Shown here in pieces: positions 9,153 through 20,524 of a stretch of DNA of 64,000 nucleotides; the stretch's first letter is position 1; each line of letters starts with the position of its first letter. Below the pieces are notes generated by a model. It was not told where the DNA came from and searched no databases. It was given only the letters and a program-made list of their open reading frames with translations. Origin of the DNA: Stenocarpella maydis (lineage: Eukaryota; Ascomycota; Sordariomycetes; Diaporthales; Diaporthaceae); contig NQMI01000126.1 of NCBI GenBank assembly GCA_002270565.1, positions 62,001 through 126,000 on the forward strand. The letters are read 5' to 3'. The translations under genes and the position numbers were made by a program.

Positions 9153-10157
9153 TTATTCAAATGTACTCAGCGGTATAGAGCAGGAGACTGCAAAATTAGG
9201 CATGTCGACCACCTCAGTCATGCGGAGGCTCGCTGCCACGCTGGCCAGCATGTAGCCTTCTACCCTCGTCAGGCCCTTGGTCTTCTCCAACCAATCAATA
9301 AGACCCCGTAGTGCCATCTTGGCCGCCTCCCTGGGATCTGCGTGGATGCCCAGAGCAGCGTAGGTGCCCTTGAGGTCATCCTCGGCGACCTCGCCCGCCC
9401 GCGGCGGCGTGGTGTAGTGCGGACACGAGAGCTCCATCCAGCCGTGGCCGCCTTTCTTCAGGACGCTCAGCCTGACGGTGGCCTCTGCAGGCGTCTCTAT
9501 GGCCGTGCCACACACCTCGCCGTCGCCCTGCGCCGCGTGCGCATCCCCACAGCTGAACAGCGCGCCGGGCACCTGCACCGGGAAGTAGACGGTTGATCCC
9601 ACCCCGAGGTAGCGCGTGTCGACGTTGCCGCCGGAGAGGGTGTAGGGCGGGATGGTGCTGAACTCGCCATCCTCAGCGGGGGCGATGCCGAGGACCCCGA
9701 GGAACGGCCTCAGGGGCACGGAGATGCCGGGCTTGAAGACGGCGCGGGGAGGCCCGCCGGCGCCCGTGGCGCCCGTGGTCCCCGGGAGCAGCGACCCGCC
9801 GCTCAGGTCCCAGATCTTGACGTGCTGCTGGCCCTGGAAGTCGCCGGACAGCAGGCCAAAGTTGCTGAAGACTGCGGTCCAGCCGTAGTCGGCGGTGGCG
9901 AGGGACCGGATCTCGACCTTGAGCACGTCGCCCGGCTCGGCGCCCTCGACGTGGACGGGGCCGAAGGCCGGGTCCACGAGGTTCAGGTCGAAGGTTGAGA
10001 GGCACGTTGCTTCATTGTCCGGGCGGATCTGGTTGTTCCCGCCGTCCTTGAGCTCGAATGTGATCTCGGCGCCCGAGGGGACTGTAAGTGCTGGCGGGAT
10101 GGCGTTGCTCCATCTCAGATGTGCCTTGGACGGAGGGACGTGGAAGGAGTGGGCCAT
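9153..10157 (-). CDS. Acetamidase/formamidase (FmdA/AmdA family)
   Basis: Hydrolyses short amides such as formamide or acetamide to the acid and ammonia, letting the fungus use them as nitrogen source; expected to be cytosolic. A single exon of 334 residues covers the whole FmdA_AmdA domain. Motifs include GPVHVEGAEPGDVLKVEI near residue 67, and the family signature FSCGDAHAAQGDGEVCG near residue 205 with acidic and His residues of the metal/active site. The start MAHSFHVPP fits the family. It is convergent with the permease and divergent from HIS2. Several GATA motifs, including TGATAAGATAA, lie upstream, consistent with AreA-type nitrogen control. Exact substrate is not determined. Confidence 0.9.
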   Translation of the reverse strand: MAHSFHVPPSKAHLRWSNAIPPALTVPSGAEITFELKDGGNNQIRPDNEATCLSTFDLNLVDPAFGPVHVEGAEPGDVLKVEIRSLATADYGWTAVFSNFGLLSGDFQGQQHVKIWDLSGGSLLPGTTGATGAGGPPRAVFKPGISVPLRPFLGVLGIAPAEDGEFSTIPPYTLSGGNVDTRYLGVGSTVYFPVQVPGALFSCGDAHAAQGDGEVCGTAIETPAEATVRLSVLKKGGHGWMELSCPHYTTPPRAGEVAEDDLKGTYAALGIHADPREAAKMALRGLIDWLEKTKGLTRVEGYMLASVAASLRMTEVVDMPNFAVSCSIPLSTFE

Positions 10158-10327
10158 GGCGCTCGAGGGTAGATATCACAGGCTCATTGAGGACTGTGCC
10201 GGAGCAGGTCCGCAGGTGGCCCTGGCAGCACGCAAGCTCAGGAGTCATTAATAATGACCTGCCAATGATGTGACGTCGCGCTGGGGCGTGCCAGCGCACC
10301 CCCCAGGCTACATCGCAGTAGCCTCCG

Positions 10328-10338
10328 TGATAAGATAA
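10328..10338 (+). promoter_or_regulatory. Tandem GATA (AreA-type) sites
   Basis: TGATAAGATAA contains two overlapping HGATAR sites 171 bases upstream of the amidase start. Other GATA cores occur near 10171, 10356 and 10425. Fungal GATA factors activate amide catabolism under nitrogen limitation. Confidence 0.5.
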
Positions 10339-10485
10339 CCGTCGATGAAACCTGACGGTTGATACGGGCAGGCGACGGGCTGGGCGGGCCTTCGGGATCC
10401 GTGGGCTTGGAGTAGAGTAGCGGAAACGATAGAGGCGGTCCCCTTAGCCCCGAACCTACAGGGCACCTGCTACAGTAGCAGGACC

Positions 10486-10492
10486 TGACTCA
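10486..10492 (+). promoter_or_regulatory. CPC1/Gcn4-type site TGACTCA
   Basis: A perfect TGACTCA lies 346 bases upstream of the HIS2 ATG, where general amino-acid control factors (Gcn4, CPC-1, CpcA) bind histidine genes. A TATATAT stretch lies near 10631. Confidence 0.55.
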
Positions 10493-10837
10493 CCCCAACA
10501 GGAACGTGCTGCTTGGGTAGAAGTTGCAAGATCTATGTCCAGGCGCAGTCTCCTTCTCCCGACTTGGGGATCCCAACAAACCAAGAAGCGAAGAAACAAG
10601 ATGAAACCAATTCGTAAAGACGTGGAATTCAATATATATTTCCCCTTGACCCGGACAAGCTGAGGCGCCATCTCGGACTGGAACCTGCAGACCTCTGTGC
10701 AACAACAAGCTGACCGGCAGAGTCAAGCAGTGGCAAAACCCAAAGCTCAACCAGCAGTCGGCGACAGACACGACAAGCGCAAAGGACGGCCCCGTCTCGC
10801 CACACACGCCCCTCTCGGAGCCAACCCTACAGCCAAG

Positions 10838-11806
10838 ATGGCCTTCACGATGCACTCCCACTCGGGGCAGTTTTGCCCCGGCCACGCCAAAGACCAGCTC
10901 GAGGCTGTCATACAGCACGCCATCAGCATAGGCTACGAGACCATGGGCCTGACGGAGCACATGCCTCGTACCGGCCTCGAGGACCTGTACCCAGAGGAGC
11001 TCGACGACCCCGAGGGCTCGCTCGCAGCCCTCATGCCCCGCCACGAGGCTTACCTGGTTGAAGCCCAGCGCCTGCAGGCAAAGTACGCCGGCCAGATTCA
11101 CATCCTCATCGGCTTCGAGGGCGAGTTCATCCGCCCCGACGTGTACGGCCCTCTGGTCCGCGACCTGGCCTCCCACCCGGCCATCGACTACTTCATGGGC
11201 TCGCTGCACCACACCTGCGGCGTGCCCATCGACTTCGACAAGGACCACTACGCAAGGGCGAGGGGCGCGGCTGGCGGGACCGAGGAGCTCCTGTTCGCAA
11301 GGTATTACGACGAGCAGCATGCCATGCTCATGGCGCTGGAGCCGAGGGTCGTGGGGCATTTCGACCTGATCCGACTGCTGAGCGAGGAGCCCGGCCGGGA
11401 TGTGCGGACGGCGTGGGCTGCTGAGGCGCCGGGCCCCGAGGGCACCGTGTGGGACAGGGTGGTACGCAACCTCCGGGTGGTCAGGCGCTACGGCGGCTGG
11501 CTCGAGTGCAACAGCAGTGCCCTGCGCAAGGGCCTGGCCGAGCCGTACCCTGCTAGGCCTATCGCCGAGGAGTGGCTGAAGATGGGAGGCAAGTTCACCA
11601 TGTCGGACGACAGCCACGGCACCGCACAGGTCGCAACAAACTACTTGAGGGCCGTGGACTACCTCGAGTCACTGGGAGTGACCGAGGTCTGGACGCTGGA
11701 GAGGGAGACAGACCCGGAAGCCCACGAGAGCAACAAGGCGGCGCTGAAGGAGAAGAGCGTCACACTCACCGAATTCCGCCAGTGCCTTCTCAGCAAGATG
11801 AACTAG
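10838..11806 (+). CDS. Histidinol-phosphatase, PHP type (HIS2)
   Basis: Dephosphorylates L-histidinol phosphate to L-histidinol, the penultimate step type of histidine synthesis. The 322-residue product is a complete PHP-domain phosphatase. Metal-binding motifs appear in order: MHSHSG at residue 5, TEHMPR near 44, GFEGEF near 95, GSLHH near 122, GHFDL near 173 and SDDSHG near 260. In-frame ATG codons exist further upstream (10697), but starting at MAFTMHSHSGQF puts the first metal site at the usual N-terminal place. A single exon. It is divergent from the amidase across 680 bases that contain a TGACTCA site. Confidence 0.92.
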   Translation: MAFTMHSHSGQFCPGHAKDQLEAVIQHAISIGYETMGLTEHMPRTGLEDLYPEELDDPEGSLAALMPRHEAYLVEAQRLQAKYAGQIHILIGFEGEFIRPDVYGPLVRDLASHPAIDYFMGSLHHTCGVPIDFDKDHYARARGAAGGTEELLFARYYDEQHAMLMALEPRVVGHFDLIRLLSEEPGRDVRTAWAAEAPGPEGTVWDRVVRNLRVVRRYGGWLECNSSALRKGLAEPYPARPIAEEWLKMGGKFTMSDDSHGTAQVATNYLRAVDYLESLGVTEVWTLERETDPEAHESNKAALKEKSVTLTEFRQCLLSKMN

Positions 11807-12901
11807 ACCCCTCGGTCTGTTGCTGTGTCACATCAGAAATCGACAAATATGTGGATAGATTAGACGTCAGTCCTCCCCAGCGAGACGACTGCATGCACGC
11901 TACGGGTTGCACGGCCGCCGTGCTCACGGCGAGCCCGGATCCTCCTGGCTGAGTCACTTGGACACATAGACTACTCAATGGAATGAGGAATCAGATCAGA
12001 CGGGCGGGCTTCTACTTCCCATGCTAATGGAAGCATCAGTTGATTGGATACATCCGTTTGGTAAGCGCCACCGCGAACAGGCCCGCTACCGGAGGATCTG
12101 ATAGTGCATGAGGCTCGCAGGCAACGGTATCGCGGCCACATTGGTAGCAACTTAACAAGGCCCCAGCCATAAGCCGAGATGTGGGGCTGGACCGGAGACA
12201 CTAGACCAGAACGGGAACACGAAGGGCGTCGGCTTGTCAACCGATGACTGCAGCTGGAGCCTCTTTCCTGGCGGCCTGCCTGAGGAAGAGGCAGAGCTAT
12301 GGGTCGAATCGGAGGCAGCGACGACGACGTCGGATTGTGTGCAAGGCTGATTGGATATGCAGACATACCGGCAGGTAACTCGCCAGAAGACTCTCTCTCA
12401 GAATTGACGACAGAGCTGGAATAAAACAGAACGCCGTCTTGTCACCAAACTGCACCTCACTCGACCTGGACGGCTTCAAGCGCGCTCTCCGGTCCAGACT
12501 TGAGAAGGAAGACCTCTTCGCCGGAGAGGTCTGGGTCTCTCTGGCCTCATATATCCTTGTTCAGGAACAGCTCATTTCTAATCGACTCCCTGTTCCGGTA
12601 CACACGGGGTCTTTTCTCGTCCGGCCTTGGGATTACAGGCGTCACTGCACATACGCCGAGGTCCCCCTCCTGGACTTCACAAGCCAGGCTTTACCCAAAG
12701 GGCGCTCCAATCAACAAGACAGCCCTCCTGATACCTCCTCAACCGCCACTGTGAATGGTCAGCACTCATCTAAACATTTGTTTGACATCTAGCTCTCTGC
12801 ACCCGGATCTATCCCCACTGTGCAGTGCTGTCCCGGGAATTCCCTCCGATACGACGCCCTTCTTGTAGTCCACGCCCTGGCAGAGCCAAGAGTGACCGAC
12901 A
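11807..12901. other. Gene-free interval before the homeobox gene
   Basis: About 1.1 kb. An open frame at 12439-12792 (117 codons) has no recognisable domain and is probably leader sequence of the next gene. TGAGTCA occurs at 11953. Confidence 0.5.
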
Positions 12902-15900
12902 ATGCCTACCATACCCGAGGACTCCGTCATGGAGGATTTTGTCAACTGGGACAAGGCTGAGCCTGCTCTAGGCTTGGCAGACGCAGCCCCCCCTTCCGGG
13001 ACCAACCTCGACTTCCAGCCTGTCCGGGAGAATCAGGACTTCGACCTGGCCCTGGCCAACATTGATGGTGATGATTTCTCTTTCTGGGCCCTAGAGCATT
13101 TCGAGACCAGCAACCTCGCCCCCAGTCATGCTCAGGGTGGAGCTCTTCCTCCTCAGTCGTCCAATATTGCCGCACTCGACCTCTGTGAATGCCTGGATGA
13201 CCCCTGCGATTCCTGTGAGGCATCAGGATTCTCCTGCAAAAGACTAAAGGAAGGAAAATATAAGGGTTACTGCACGACCTGTGTTGCCCTCAAGAACAAT
13301 TGCAGCTTTGGCCTCGCACCCTCGGTCGCTTCAACTACGGAACCGTTCCCATCGAACCCATGGCCTGTCACCAGCCAACATGCGAGCCTCCTTCTCGAGG
13401 ACGGCAACACCTTGCGGAGCTCTTCATCCCCCGACCTGGAGATTCTGGCCGCCGGCGCCGAGTGCTTGCAGGATAATGGCCACAAGCCTCCAATCACGCC
13501 CAAGATAGGCGCGAGGTTCAGCAGAGAGTCTGTCAGGATCCTCAAGGCCTGGCTCTCCACCCACTCCACACGGCCATATCCAACAGACGAGGAAAGGGAG
13601 ACACTTCAACGGCAGACTGGCCTCAACAAGACTCAGATCGCAAACTGGCTCGCCAACGCTCGCCGGAGGAGCAAAGGCAAATTCCAGCCGACCAGGTCAG
13701 CGTCTCCGGGCGTCCGTGGCTTCTCCGGTGCCATCGAGATTCCTCAAAGAGCCACTCCTTCTGCAGAGCACATGAACCCTCTGCAGAGGTGGCAAAACTC
13801 CCCACCCGGTAATGATCAGATCCTCGTACCCACAACCGCGTATAGTCGCTTACTTTATGCAGAAAACGAACCCGCTTCCGTGACGGCCATTGCCTCTGCT
13901 ATCCTCAGCAACTCCCAGTCTTCGGGGCTTGACAGCCCCAACAGCATGAGCTTGAACTATAACTACACCGACGACGATGCCGACAGGTCCTGCAAGGGAT
14001 CATCGGCCAGCAGCTTCGGCACCTCGCCCTCATCTGCGTCCTTGATCTCTGGTTTCTCCCACCACTCACGGGGATCGTTTGGCTCGTTCGGATCTATTCA
14101 GCACCGTGGGCGCCGAAGACGCAGGAGAAGGACTGCCCCGAAACAAGCGGCTGAGAAAGCAGGTCCGAATGCGCCGCTGAAAACTTTCCAGTGTACATTC
14201 TGTACTGTATGTTGCCTCTGTCTTAACCAGCTACCTCCGCTTGCCCCCGCCCCCCTTTTCTTTTCTTTTTGGGCACACCAGCGGCTCTTTCTTTACGTCT
14301 CTCCTTATCTACCTGTACTCCCTCTTGAGGACCTGGAACCCGGGTTTTAAGATTTCTCACAACTTGTGAAGAGGCGCTGATGGTCAAAGGAATCCTTTCG
14401 AACGAAGCATGACTGGCAAAGACATGAGAAATCATTGCATTTGTCGTTAGAACGGTGGGTGTGTTGCCCAAAAGGCCCAAGGGTCCCCAATCCGAACACT
14501 GGTGTACTCTGCTGTGTATTCTGCGGTGTCTCTCAGCCGGATGATGCCCACACGGAGAGCCACAATTTTACAGCTTGTCAGGAGCGCCAGTTGGACGAGC
14601 GGACCTTCTACCGCAAAGATCATTTACGCCAGCACCTGAGACTGGTCCATGACTCCAAGTATATTAATTGGTCAATGGATTCGTGGAAGGTTGCCACGCC
14701 CGACATCAAGTCAATGTGCGGATTCTGCGGCCTGGCTCTCGGAAGCTGGGGCGTCCGGGTGGACCATCTTGCAGAGCATTTCAAAACGGGCTCTGACATG
14801 AAAAACTGGAAGGGAGACTGGGGGTTTGAAAATGCCGTCTTGTCAAATGTGGAAAATGCCATTCCTCCATGTACGTCTGATCTTTCATTACGGTCTCACT
14901 AACCACGCGAGGCTGACATTGTACTACAGGGCTCATCCATCAAGAGAGGCAAAGCCCTCTCCCGTTTCAAGCCAGCCAACAGCCCCCGGAATCGCCACGC
15001 AGCGCGTACGAGCTGATCAAGATTGAGCTGGCTCACTATCTTCGGAACACCAAAGATGCGATGGGGGCTGCTCGTTCGGATGAAGAGCTGCAGCACGAGG
15101 CATGCCGGATCATTTATGCCTCTGAGCCCCTCTCGCACAGCGGCTCGGGTTCCGACGCCAGCTGGCTGCGCGACCTCCTGATGTCTTCCAATGAGATTAA
15201 ACACAGGGCTCAGATCAGTCGCTTGCGTGGCCCCGCGGAGAATTGCCTCGGACGGCCCCAGATCAATGGACAAGAAAACATGTTCGAAAATTGTCCCATG
15301 GAGGCCCAACTCAACGACTTTGTCAAGGCCCGGACACTTCTCGGCCTGACCACCATGGATTATGAGCTACAGGTGGAAGCTTGCAATATTGTCGGCCGGA
15401 TGGAGGAAAAGTCGATCGTGCCGTCTGAAGATGTTGCGAACTTCATGCTACGTCTGATATACAAAGATGCAGTGTGGATATCCGGCTTCCGTCAGCGAGC
15501 TGGCCTACCGGTCCCAGAAATGACTCTGGGTTTCAGAGACCAGTCCTCGGTCAGTTCTACGATCCACAATTATTCGCAACTGGAAGTCGAACTGGCAGAG
15601 TTCACGAGGAATCAACGTGCCTTGGGCAGCTCACCGACGGACGACGAGCTCCGGAGTCACGCACGATGCGTCGTACACAAATGCAGCAAGAACCGAACCG
15701 AAACGGCAGCGGACAATAAGGCGTGGTTAGATGCCTTCAAGAAACGGCATCTTCAAGCAGAAACCAACCAGACATCGCCATCGAACAGCAATTCGCCGTC
15801 ATATACACTCGAACCTCTTTCCCGCCACCTGAACACCACTCGAGCCAGCGCAGCAGGCCCTGGTTTCTCTCCTCGTAGCGCATCAGGCGCAAACATCACG

Positions 15901-16941
15901 GCAAACGCGCACTGCCCCGAGTCCTCGCCAATGCGCGGGGTGAAGCAGAGTCACCTCTTCCTGAATGGCTCCGGCAATTATCGTCAACTGGTCCGCGAGC
16001 TCGCTAGATTTGTGGCCTCCGCTATGTCACCCAACAACCCTAATCGGCATGTCCCAACTGATGAAGAAATCCGTCACCAGGCCCGGTGGGTTCTCTACGA
16101 TGAGTGAGTTCCACTATTGTTTCCAAGAGCCTTGCGCACTTGATGCTGACAAGGAATTTCCTCCAGTGACGACCTGTTTAATGTCACTCCGGCAGACAGT
16201 GTGGAGTGGCTAATTCGCTTCAAGCGAACCACCGGCATCCTGCCCATCACCGAAGGGCCCGGCCTTACCGACGACTTGGGAATCGGCGCGGGCCTACGGG
16301 CACGGCTGCAGGGTTCACACTCGCCCTCTGCTTCACCGAAGCCTGCCATTCTCGCCGCTGCGCCGTTCACTGGGCGAAATGCCACTGGAAGCAGTGGTCT
16401 GGGCACAGACTTCAGCCTTTTCAACACCCACAGCTATACAAACCCGAGCATGTCGGTGCCGGGCAACCCGGGAGTCGTGTTCAGCAGCCAAGACTTTGAG
16501 GACAAGCTCGTGCAGTTTGCTGTGGCCGAGGTCGCCACGTCAGGACGCATACCCCCTGACGAGGCGCTCACGGCCCGGGCCAAGGAGATACTCGGGTTCG
16601 AAGTCTGGCAGGCCGAGACCACGCCCGCGGACGACCCAGAGGCGCTAGGACGATTCAAGGCGCTGGTGGTGGACAGAGTTAAGACGGTCCTGGGAGACCA
16701 GGGAGACAGCAGTCACGGCCACAGGAACAGCAGCCCGATGCTTCCCACGAGCACCATCTCGTCCCCGCCCCCTACGACTCACCATTCGGAGCGAGGGCTG
16801 GATGCGATAGACCCTGGCCTCCTGCCGGATCTCCCGCCGGCCGGTGCCGATTCGAAGAAGAGCAGCGTCTCGCCGCTTCCTGGAGACGTTCAGATTGCAA
16901 TTTCCGAGGCGAGACTTGATGAGATTCTGAGGGAGATCTGA
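12902..16941 (+). CDS. Homeobox (TALE/KN-like) and C2H2 zinc-finger protein with C-terminal repeats
   Basis: Probable nuclear transcription regulator of 1244 residues in four exons: 12902-14206, 14390-14870, 14930-16103, 16167-16941. A Cys-rich segment lies near residues 97-138 (CECLDDPCDSCEASGFSC, then CTTCVALKNNC). The homeodomain is near residues 200-260, with LKAWLSTHSTRPYPTDEER, LNKTQIANWLANARRR and the WFxN-like WLAN recognition helix. The first intron splits a C2H2 finger: FQCTFCT joins ESFRTKHDWQRHEKSLH. More fingers follow: CVFCG...HLRQHLRLVH and CGFCGLALGSWGVRVDHLAEH. The C-terminal half has five copies of a helix-like repeat around PTDDELRxxAR. Fungal proteins combining these domains are known, but I cannot name targets. 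Confidence 0.85.
15007..16610 (+). repeat. Five internal protein repeats in the homeobox protein
   Basis: Units start near 15007 (YELIKIELAHYL...SDEELQHEACRII), 15298 (LNDFVKARTLLG...MDYELQVEACNIV), 15580 (LEVELAEFTRNQ...PTDDELRSHARCVV), 15979 (LVRELARFVAS...PTDEEIRHQARWVL) and 16495 (LVQFAVAEVA...PPDEALTARAKEIL). The shared pattern is a hydrophobic helix with ELAxF, a short loop with P-T/S-D, then a helix E-L-x-x-x-A-R/C. Confidence 0.75.
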
Positions 16942-18805
16942 CGATGACAAAGGGTGGTCGGGTGGCAGTGATAATAGTCGTCTACAGCGAGATAACATAG
17001 CCCCGGCGCCTTGAGCGTCCATTTTGGGGAGAGAGCGTTGGTGATGCCTGTGCGGATAGTCATGGTCGTTTCTCCTAGTATTTTGGGTAGAAATAGTCAC
17101 GCTCTGGAGCATGCAAAAGGCTTCCACAATCTTTGGTCTGGCACCATCAGGGGATGTACACTACCTAGGTACTCCATAACAGGGAGCCAGGCAGTAAGGA
17201 GCCTTGCTCAAGCGACTCCAAAAAGTTCTTGGACAAGACGTCTTTGCTTCTTCGTCCCGCCGCATAGGGACCGAGCATGGGTCCGCGCGCCGACCAGAGG
17301 CTGAGCAGAAAGTAGCGTAGGGCAAGCTCCTCCTGCTAGGTACTCCGTACAAGTGTATCATGTTCTCCTCGACACGCCGGCGGAATAGTCGCATTCCACA
17401 TGCCACCGGTATATGGGATGGAATCAGCCGACAGCCAGAGCCAGGGCCAGGGCCAGGGCCAGGGCCAGAGCCAGAACCAGAGGCAGTGAGGCTTCAGCCT
17501 CGCGAACTGGTGATGGTGACAGCCGGGGACCTTCTCTTCGGCCAGATGTCCCCGTGAAGCCCGGCCCAGGCTGGCAAATGCCCGGTACTGAACAGGCGAG
17601 CTGCCGCTGCTCACCTCGCGTCACCTCGGTGCTAGGACAACTAAGCACGCAGACAGACGTTTTCGTGGGCCGAGCTCATCGGCGGGGCACTTCCTTGAAG
17701 CACACACACATACAGCCAGAGAGAGAGAGATGTGGAGATTTGGCTGGTGATGATCAAGGCCGATAGGTCGACTCTACACCAAGACATTGCAAAGCCGCCG
17801 AGGTCGTTCCTTTCCCCACAGTCTCTCTCCACTCCCCCCCACCCCCTCCCCGGCACGAGAACCCTGCCTCTGCTGATGGTCGTCGACATGGTCGTGACCT
17901 GAAGAGACGTTGGATTGCACTACACTGTATACATACACTATGCACACTAATGCCTGTCAATCACGCGAGCCGCAGCATCTCGTGCCCCACATGATCCAGG
18001 CACTACTCGTTACTGCTGAAGCGAGTATGCGTCTGGTCTTGGTGAGCCAGCGACCATCCGCGGCACTGCTTCGGTTCTTCCAACGAGAGCCCCGTCGTCC
18101 TTTTCTCTGTTTGGCTCGCCTCCGCCCTCAAACTTGTTCTGGTGGCTTCTCGGTCCTCGGGGCGTCGGAATCCCTCGGCCACCACACAGACACACGATAT
18201 CACCCAGGTCCCGTCGTCAATGCGACGCCAGCGCCCAAGAGGGGACCTTGGCTAATAGATGCAAAAGAACGGTATGGGGATATGCGCGGTGTCAGCAACT
18301 CCCGACCCTCATCTCCCGGGACAAAGAACCCTGACAAGGTTCCGGACCAGCCCTGGCCTCGGCCCCCGCGAGAGTCGTTGGACTGCTCCCACGCTGCTGT
18401 AGAGCGCCACGAGCAAGGGTCTAGGACCGCCGGGACCGTCTTGGTTGGCCCGCCTTGCCCAGACTGTCCCTTGCCCAGACTGTCCTATGTCTAATGTGAC
18501 AGTGCTGTCGGCCTGCTTCGAGCATGCCGAAGCTTGCCTGGGCTGAGCGGCCTGCCTCACTGGTGAGGAACAGGAGGGGCCAGGACAATTCGGAGTAATA
18601 AGAGGCAATCATGTCCGGCAGAAGACGGTCGTTATCAAGCGGTCGGGATTTCAGCATCGCCTCTGGACTCTTCATCTTCGTCCTCACCGCTGTCCTTCTC
18701 CTCCCGCCCACCAGCCTCGTCTCTGGTCTCTCCCGCTGCTGCCGCGCGTGGATCCAGTTGATTCGCCCAGCACTTTTGCCGGACATCGTCTCAGAACAAG
18801 ACATC
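16942..18805. other. Gene-free interval
   Basis: No gene recognised. It includes a hexanucleotide repeat (17435-17482), TACCTAGGTA at 17162 and TACTCCGTA at 17341. An open frame at 17910-18494 has no family features. The right part is the lactonase promoter and leader. Confidence 0.55.
17435..17482 (+). repeat. CCAGGG hexanucleotide microsatellite
   Basis: Eight six-base units, CCAGAG/CCAGGG/CCAGAA, in tandem. Confidence 0.85.
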
Positions 18806-20524
18806 ATGGTCAAGCACGTCCTCGGCTCCGCAGGCATGACTGCGCTTGCACTGACCGGTCAGGCGGGTGCTACCCTACTATATGCCACTAACTGGCTTGA
18901 TACCATCAACACGCTGAGCCTCGAGGGCTCTAGCCTGCAGCCCATCGCGTCGACAACGGGTTGTGGCGCCAACGCGTCGTAAGCAGCTTCTGGAGTCATT
19001 TTTGACCCGTCTTGGAAGGATAATCTCACTCCCAGAGCCTATGTCTCAAATCTTATGGCCACACACTATGGCCTGATGCACGCTGTGTTTGAATAAAACT
19101 CCTCCTGTGGTTCCTTTGGAGGCTAACCCTCAATGCTGCAGGTGGCTGACTCCCGACTATGCCAACAACCGCATCTTCTGCCTCGATGAGGGCCTGACTA
19201 CTCCCAACGGCACGCTGTCCTCGTTCGCCCTTGGCAGCAATGGCACGCTATCCCAACTGGACATTGTCGACACCCTCAATGGCCCTGTGTGAGCGAAGCT
19301 TGGGCCCTGCTGCCCCAGCCTCCACTGACAGGATAAGAGAAGTGTTCACTGACTTGCCCTATAGGTCTGGCCTCATATATGGTGAGACCGGCAATGGCCT
19401 GGCTCTCGCTCATTAGTACGTACAGAAACCCCATGCGTGCAATACTTTGGCACTCTGGCGGATATACGAATGCCATTGCGGCCTGCATATAGTGCATACC
19501 GCCAAGGCCGCGTCTGGCCAATGCCACGCCGTCCGGCCACCCTCTGGGGAGTCGAGGCATATGCAGATGCCCTCCCCCTCCTGACGAGAGTGGAAAGCCT
19601 CGCGTAGACGGGGGCCCGCGACTAACACCATGTCTCTCCTAGCTCTGGGTCCTCAGTATCCGCCTTCGATATCTCGGACGCCAGCTCGCTCGCACCGGTC
19701 CAGGCTGAGACATACACCCTGCAGGCGCCCGGCCCGAACGCGGAGCGCCAGGAGGCTCCTCATCCCCACCAGGCCTTACTAGACCCCACGGGCCAGTACC
19801 TGCTCGTCCCGGACCTGGGCTCTGATTTCGTCCGCCTGTACTCGGTCGACGAGGCCGGGCTCAGCCTCGCTGAGCTGGAGCCGCTCGTCGCGGTCCCTGG
19901 CAGTGGGCCACGCCACGGCGCGTTCGTCGTGACCGACGACGGCAAGACCTACTTTTACCTCGTCGGCGAGCTTTCCAACACCGTCACCGGCTTTGAGGTC
20001 ACCTACAACGAGGACAACACCCTCGACTTCGCCGAGGTATACGTGAGCAGCACCCATGGTCTCAACGGGACGGTGCCTAACAACGAGACCACCGCTTCTG
20101 AGATTGTCATCTCGGTAAGATGCCTCGCTCCCTCTCCAGGTCTCGCCGCTGGGTCTGGCCCTATTCTGACCATTTACAGCCCGACAAAAAGTTCCTTCTC
20201 GTGTCCTCCCGGAGCGAGGGAACGCTGAAGATCCCCAACTTCGACCCGGCCAACAGCACCGAGATTGCGTCGGACCCCATCGTCACCTTCGAGATAGACC
20301 ACGCCTCGGGCGGGCTGACAAAGATCCAGGAGTTCCCGGCTGGCGGCATGATCCCCAGGCAGTTCTCCATGAGCGCGGACGGCAGCCTCTTGGCGGTCGG
20401 CCTACAGACCGACGGGCGCGTGGTGGTCATCGGCCGTGACGTGGAGACTGGCCTGCTGACCGACTTCGTGGCCGCGGCCGACATTGGCGGCCAGCCCACC
20501 AGTGTTATTTTCGGCCCCGAGTAG
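18806..20524 (+). CDS. Secreted seven-bladed beta-propeller lactonase-like protein
   Basis: Member of the lactonase/carboxymuconate-cyclase-like beta-propeller family (6-phosphogluconolactonase fold). Exons: 18806-18978, 19142-19288, 19365-19415, 19643-20114, 20180-20524; 395 residues. The start MVKHVLGSAGMTALALTG gives a signal peptide, cleaved probably after GQAGA, so it is likely secreted. Blade motifs include LLYATNWLDTINTLSL, LLDPTGQYLLVPDLGSDFV, GPRHGAFVVTDDGKTYFYLV, SPDKKFLLVSSRSEG and PRQFSMSADGSLLAVG. Several N-glycosylation sequons (NGT, NST, NET) fit secretion. Intron 1 is the second copy of the introner-like element; intron 3 (19416-19642) is also long. Natural substrate is unknown. 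Confidence 0.88.
18979..19141 (+). mobile_element. Lactonase intron 1, introner-like element copy 2
   Basis: A 163-nt intron whose 5' end GTAAGCAGCTTC and GGAGTCATTTT, interior AGGATAAT and CGCTGTGTTTGAAT, and 3' end AATGCTGCAG match permease intron 3 across an alignment of the full length with a few gaps. Splicing joins ...GANA to SWLTPDYANN in frame. Confidence 0.7.

Noticed and set aside
12439..12792. 117-codon frame before the homeobox gene
   Set aside because: No family features; more likely part of the long leader of the homeobox transcript.
17910..18494. 194-codon plus-strand frame
   Set aside because: Composition and lack of motifs suggest a chance frame in GC-rich DNA.
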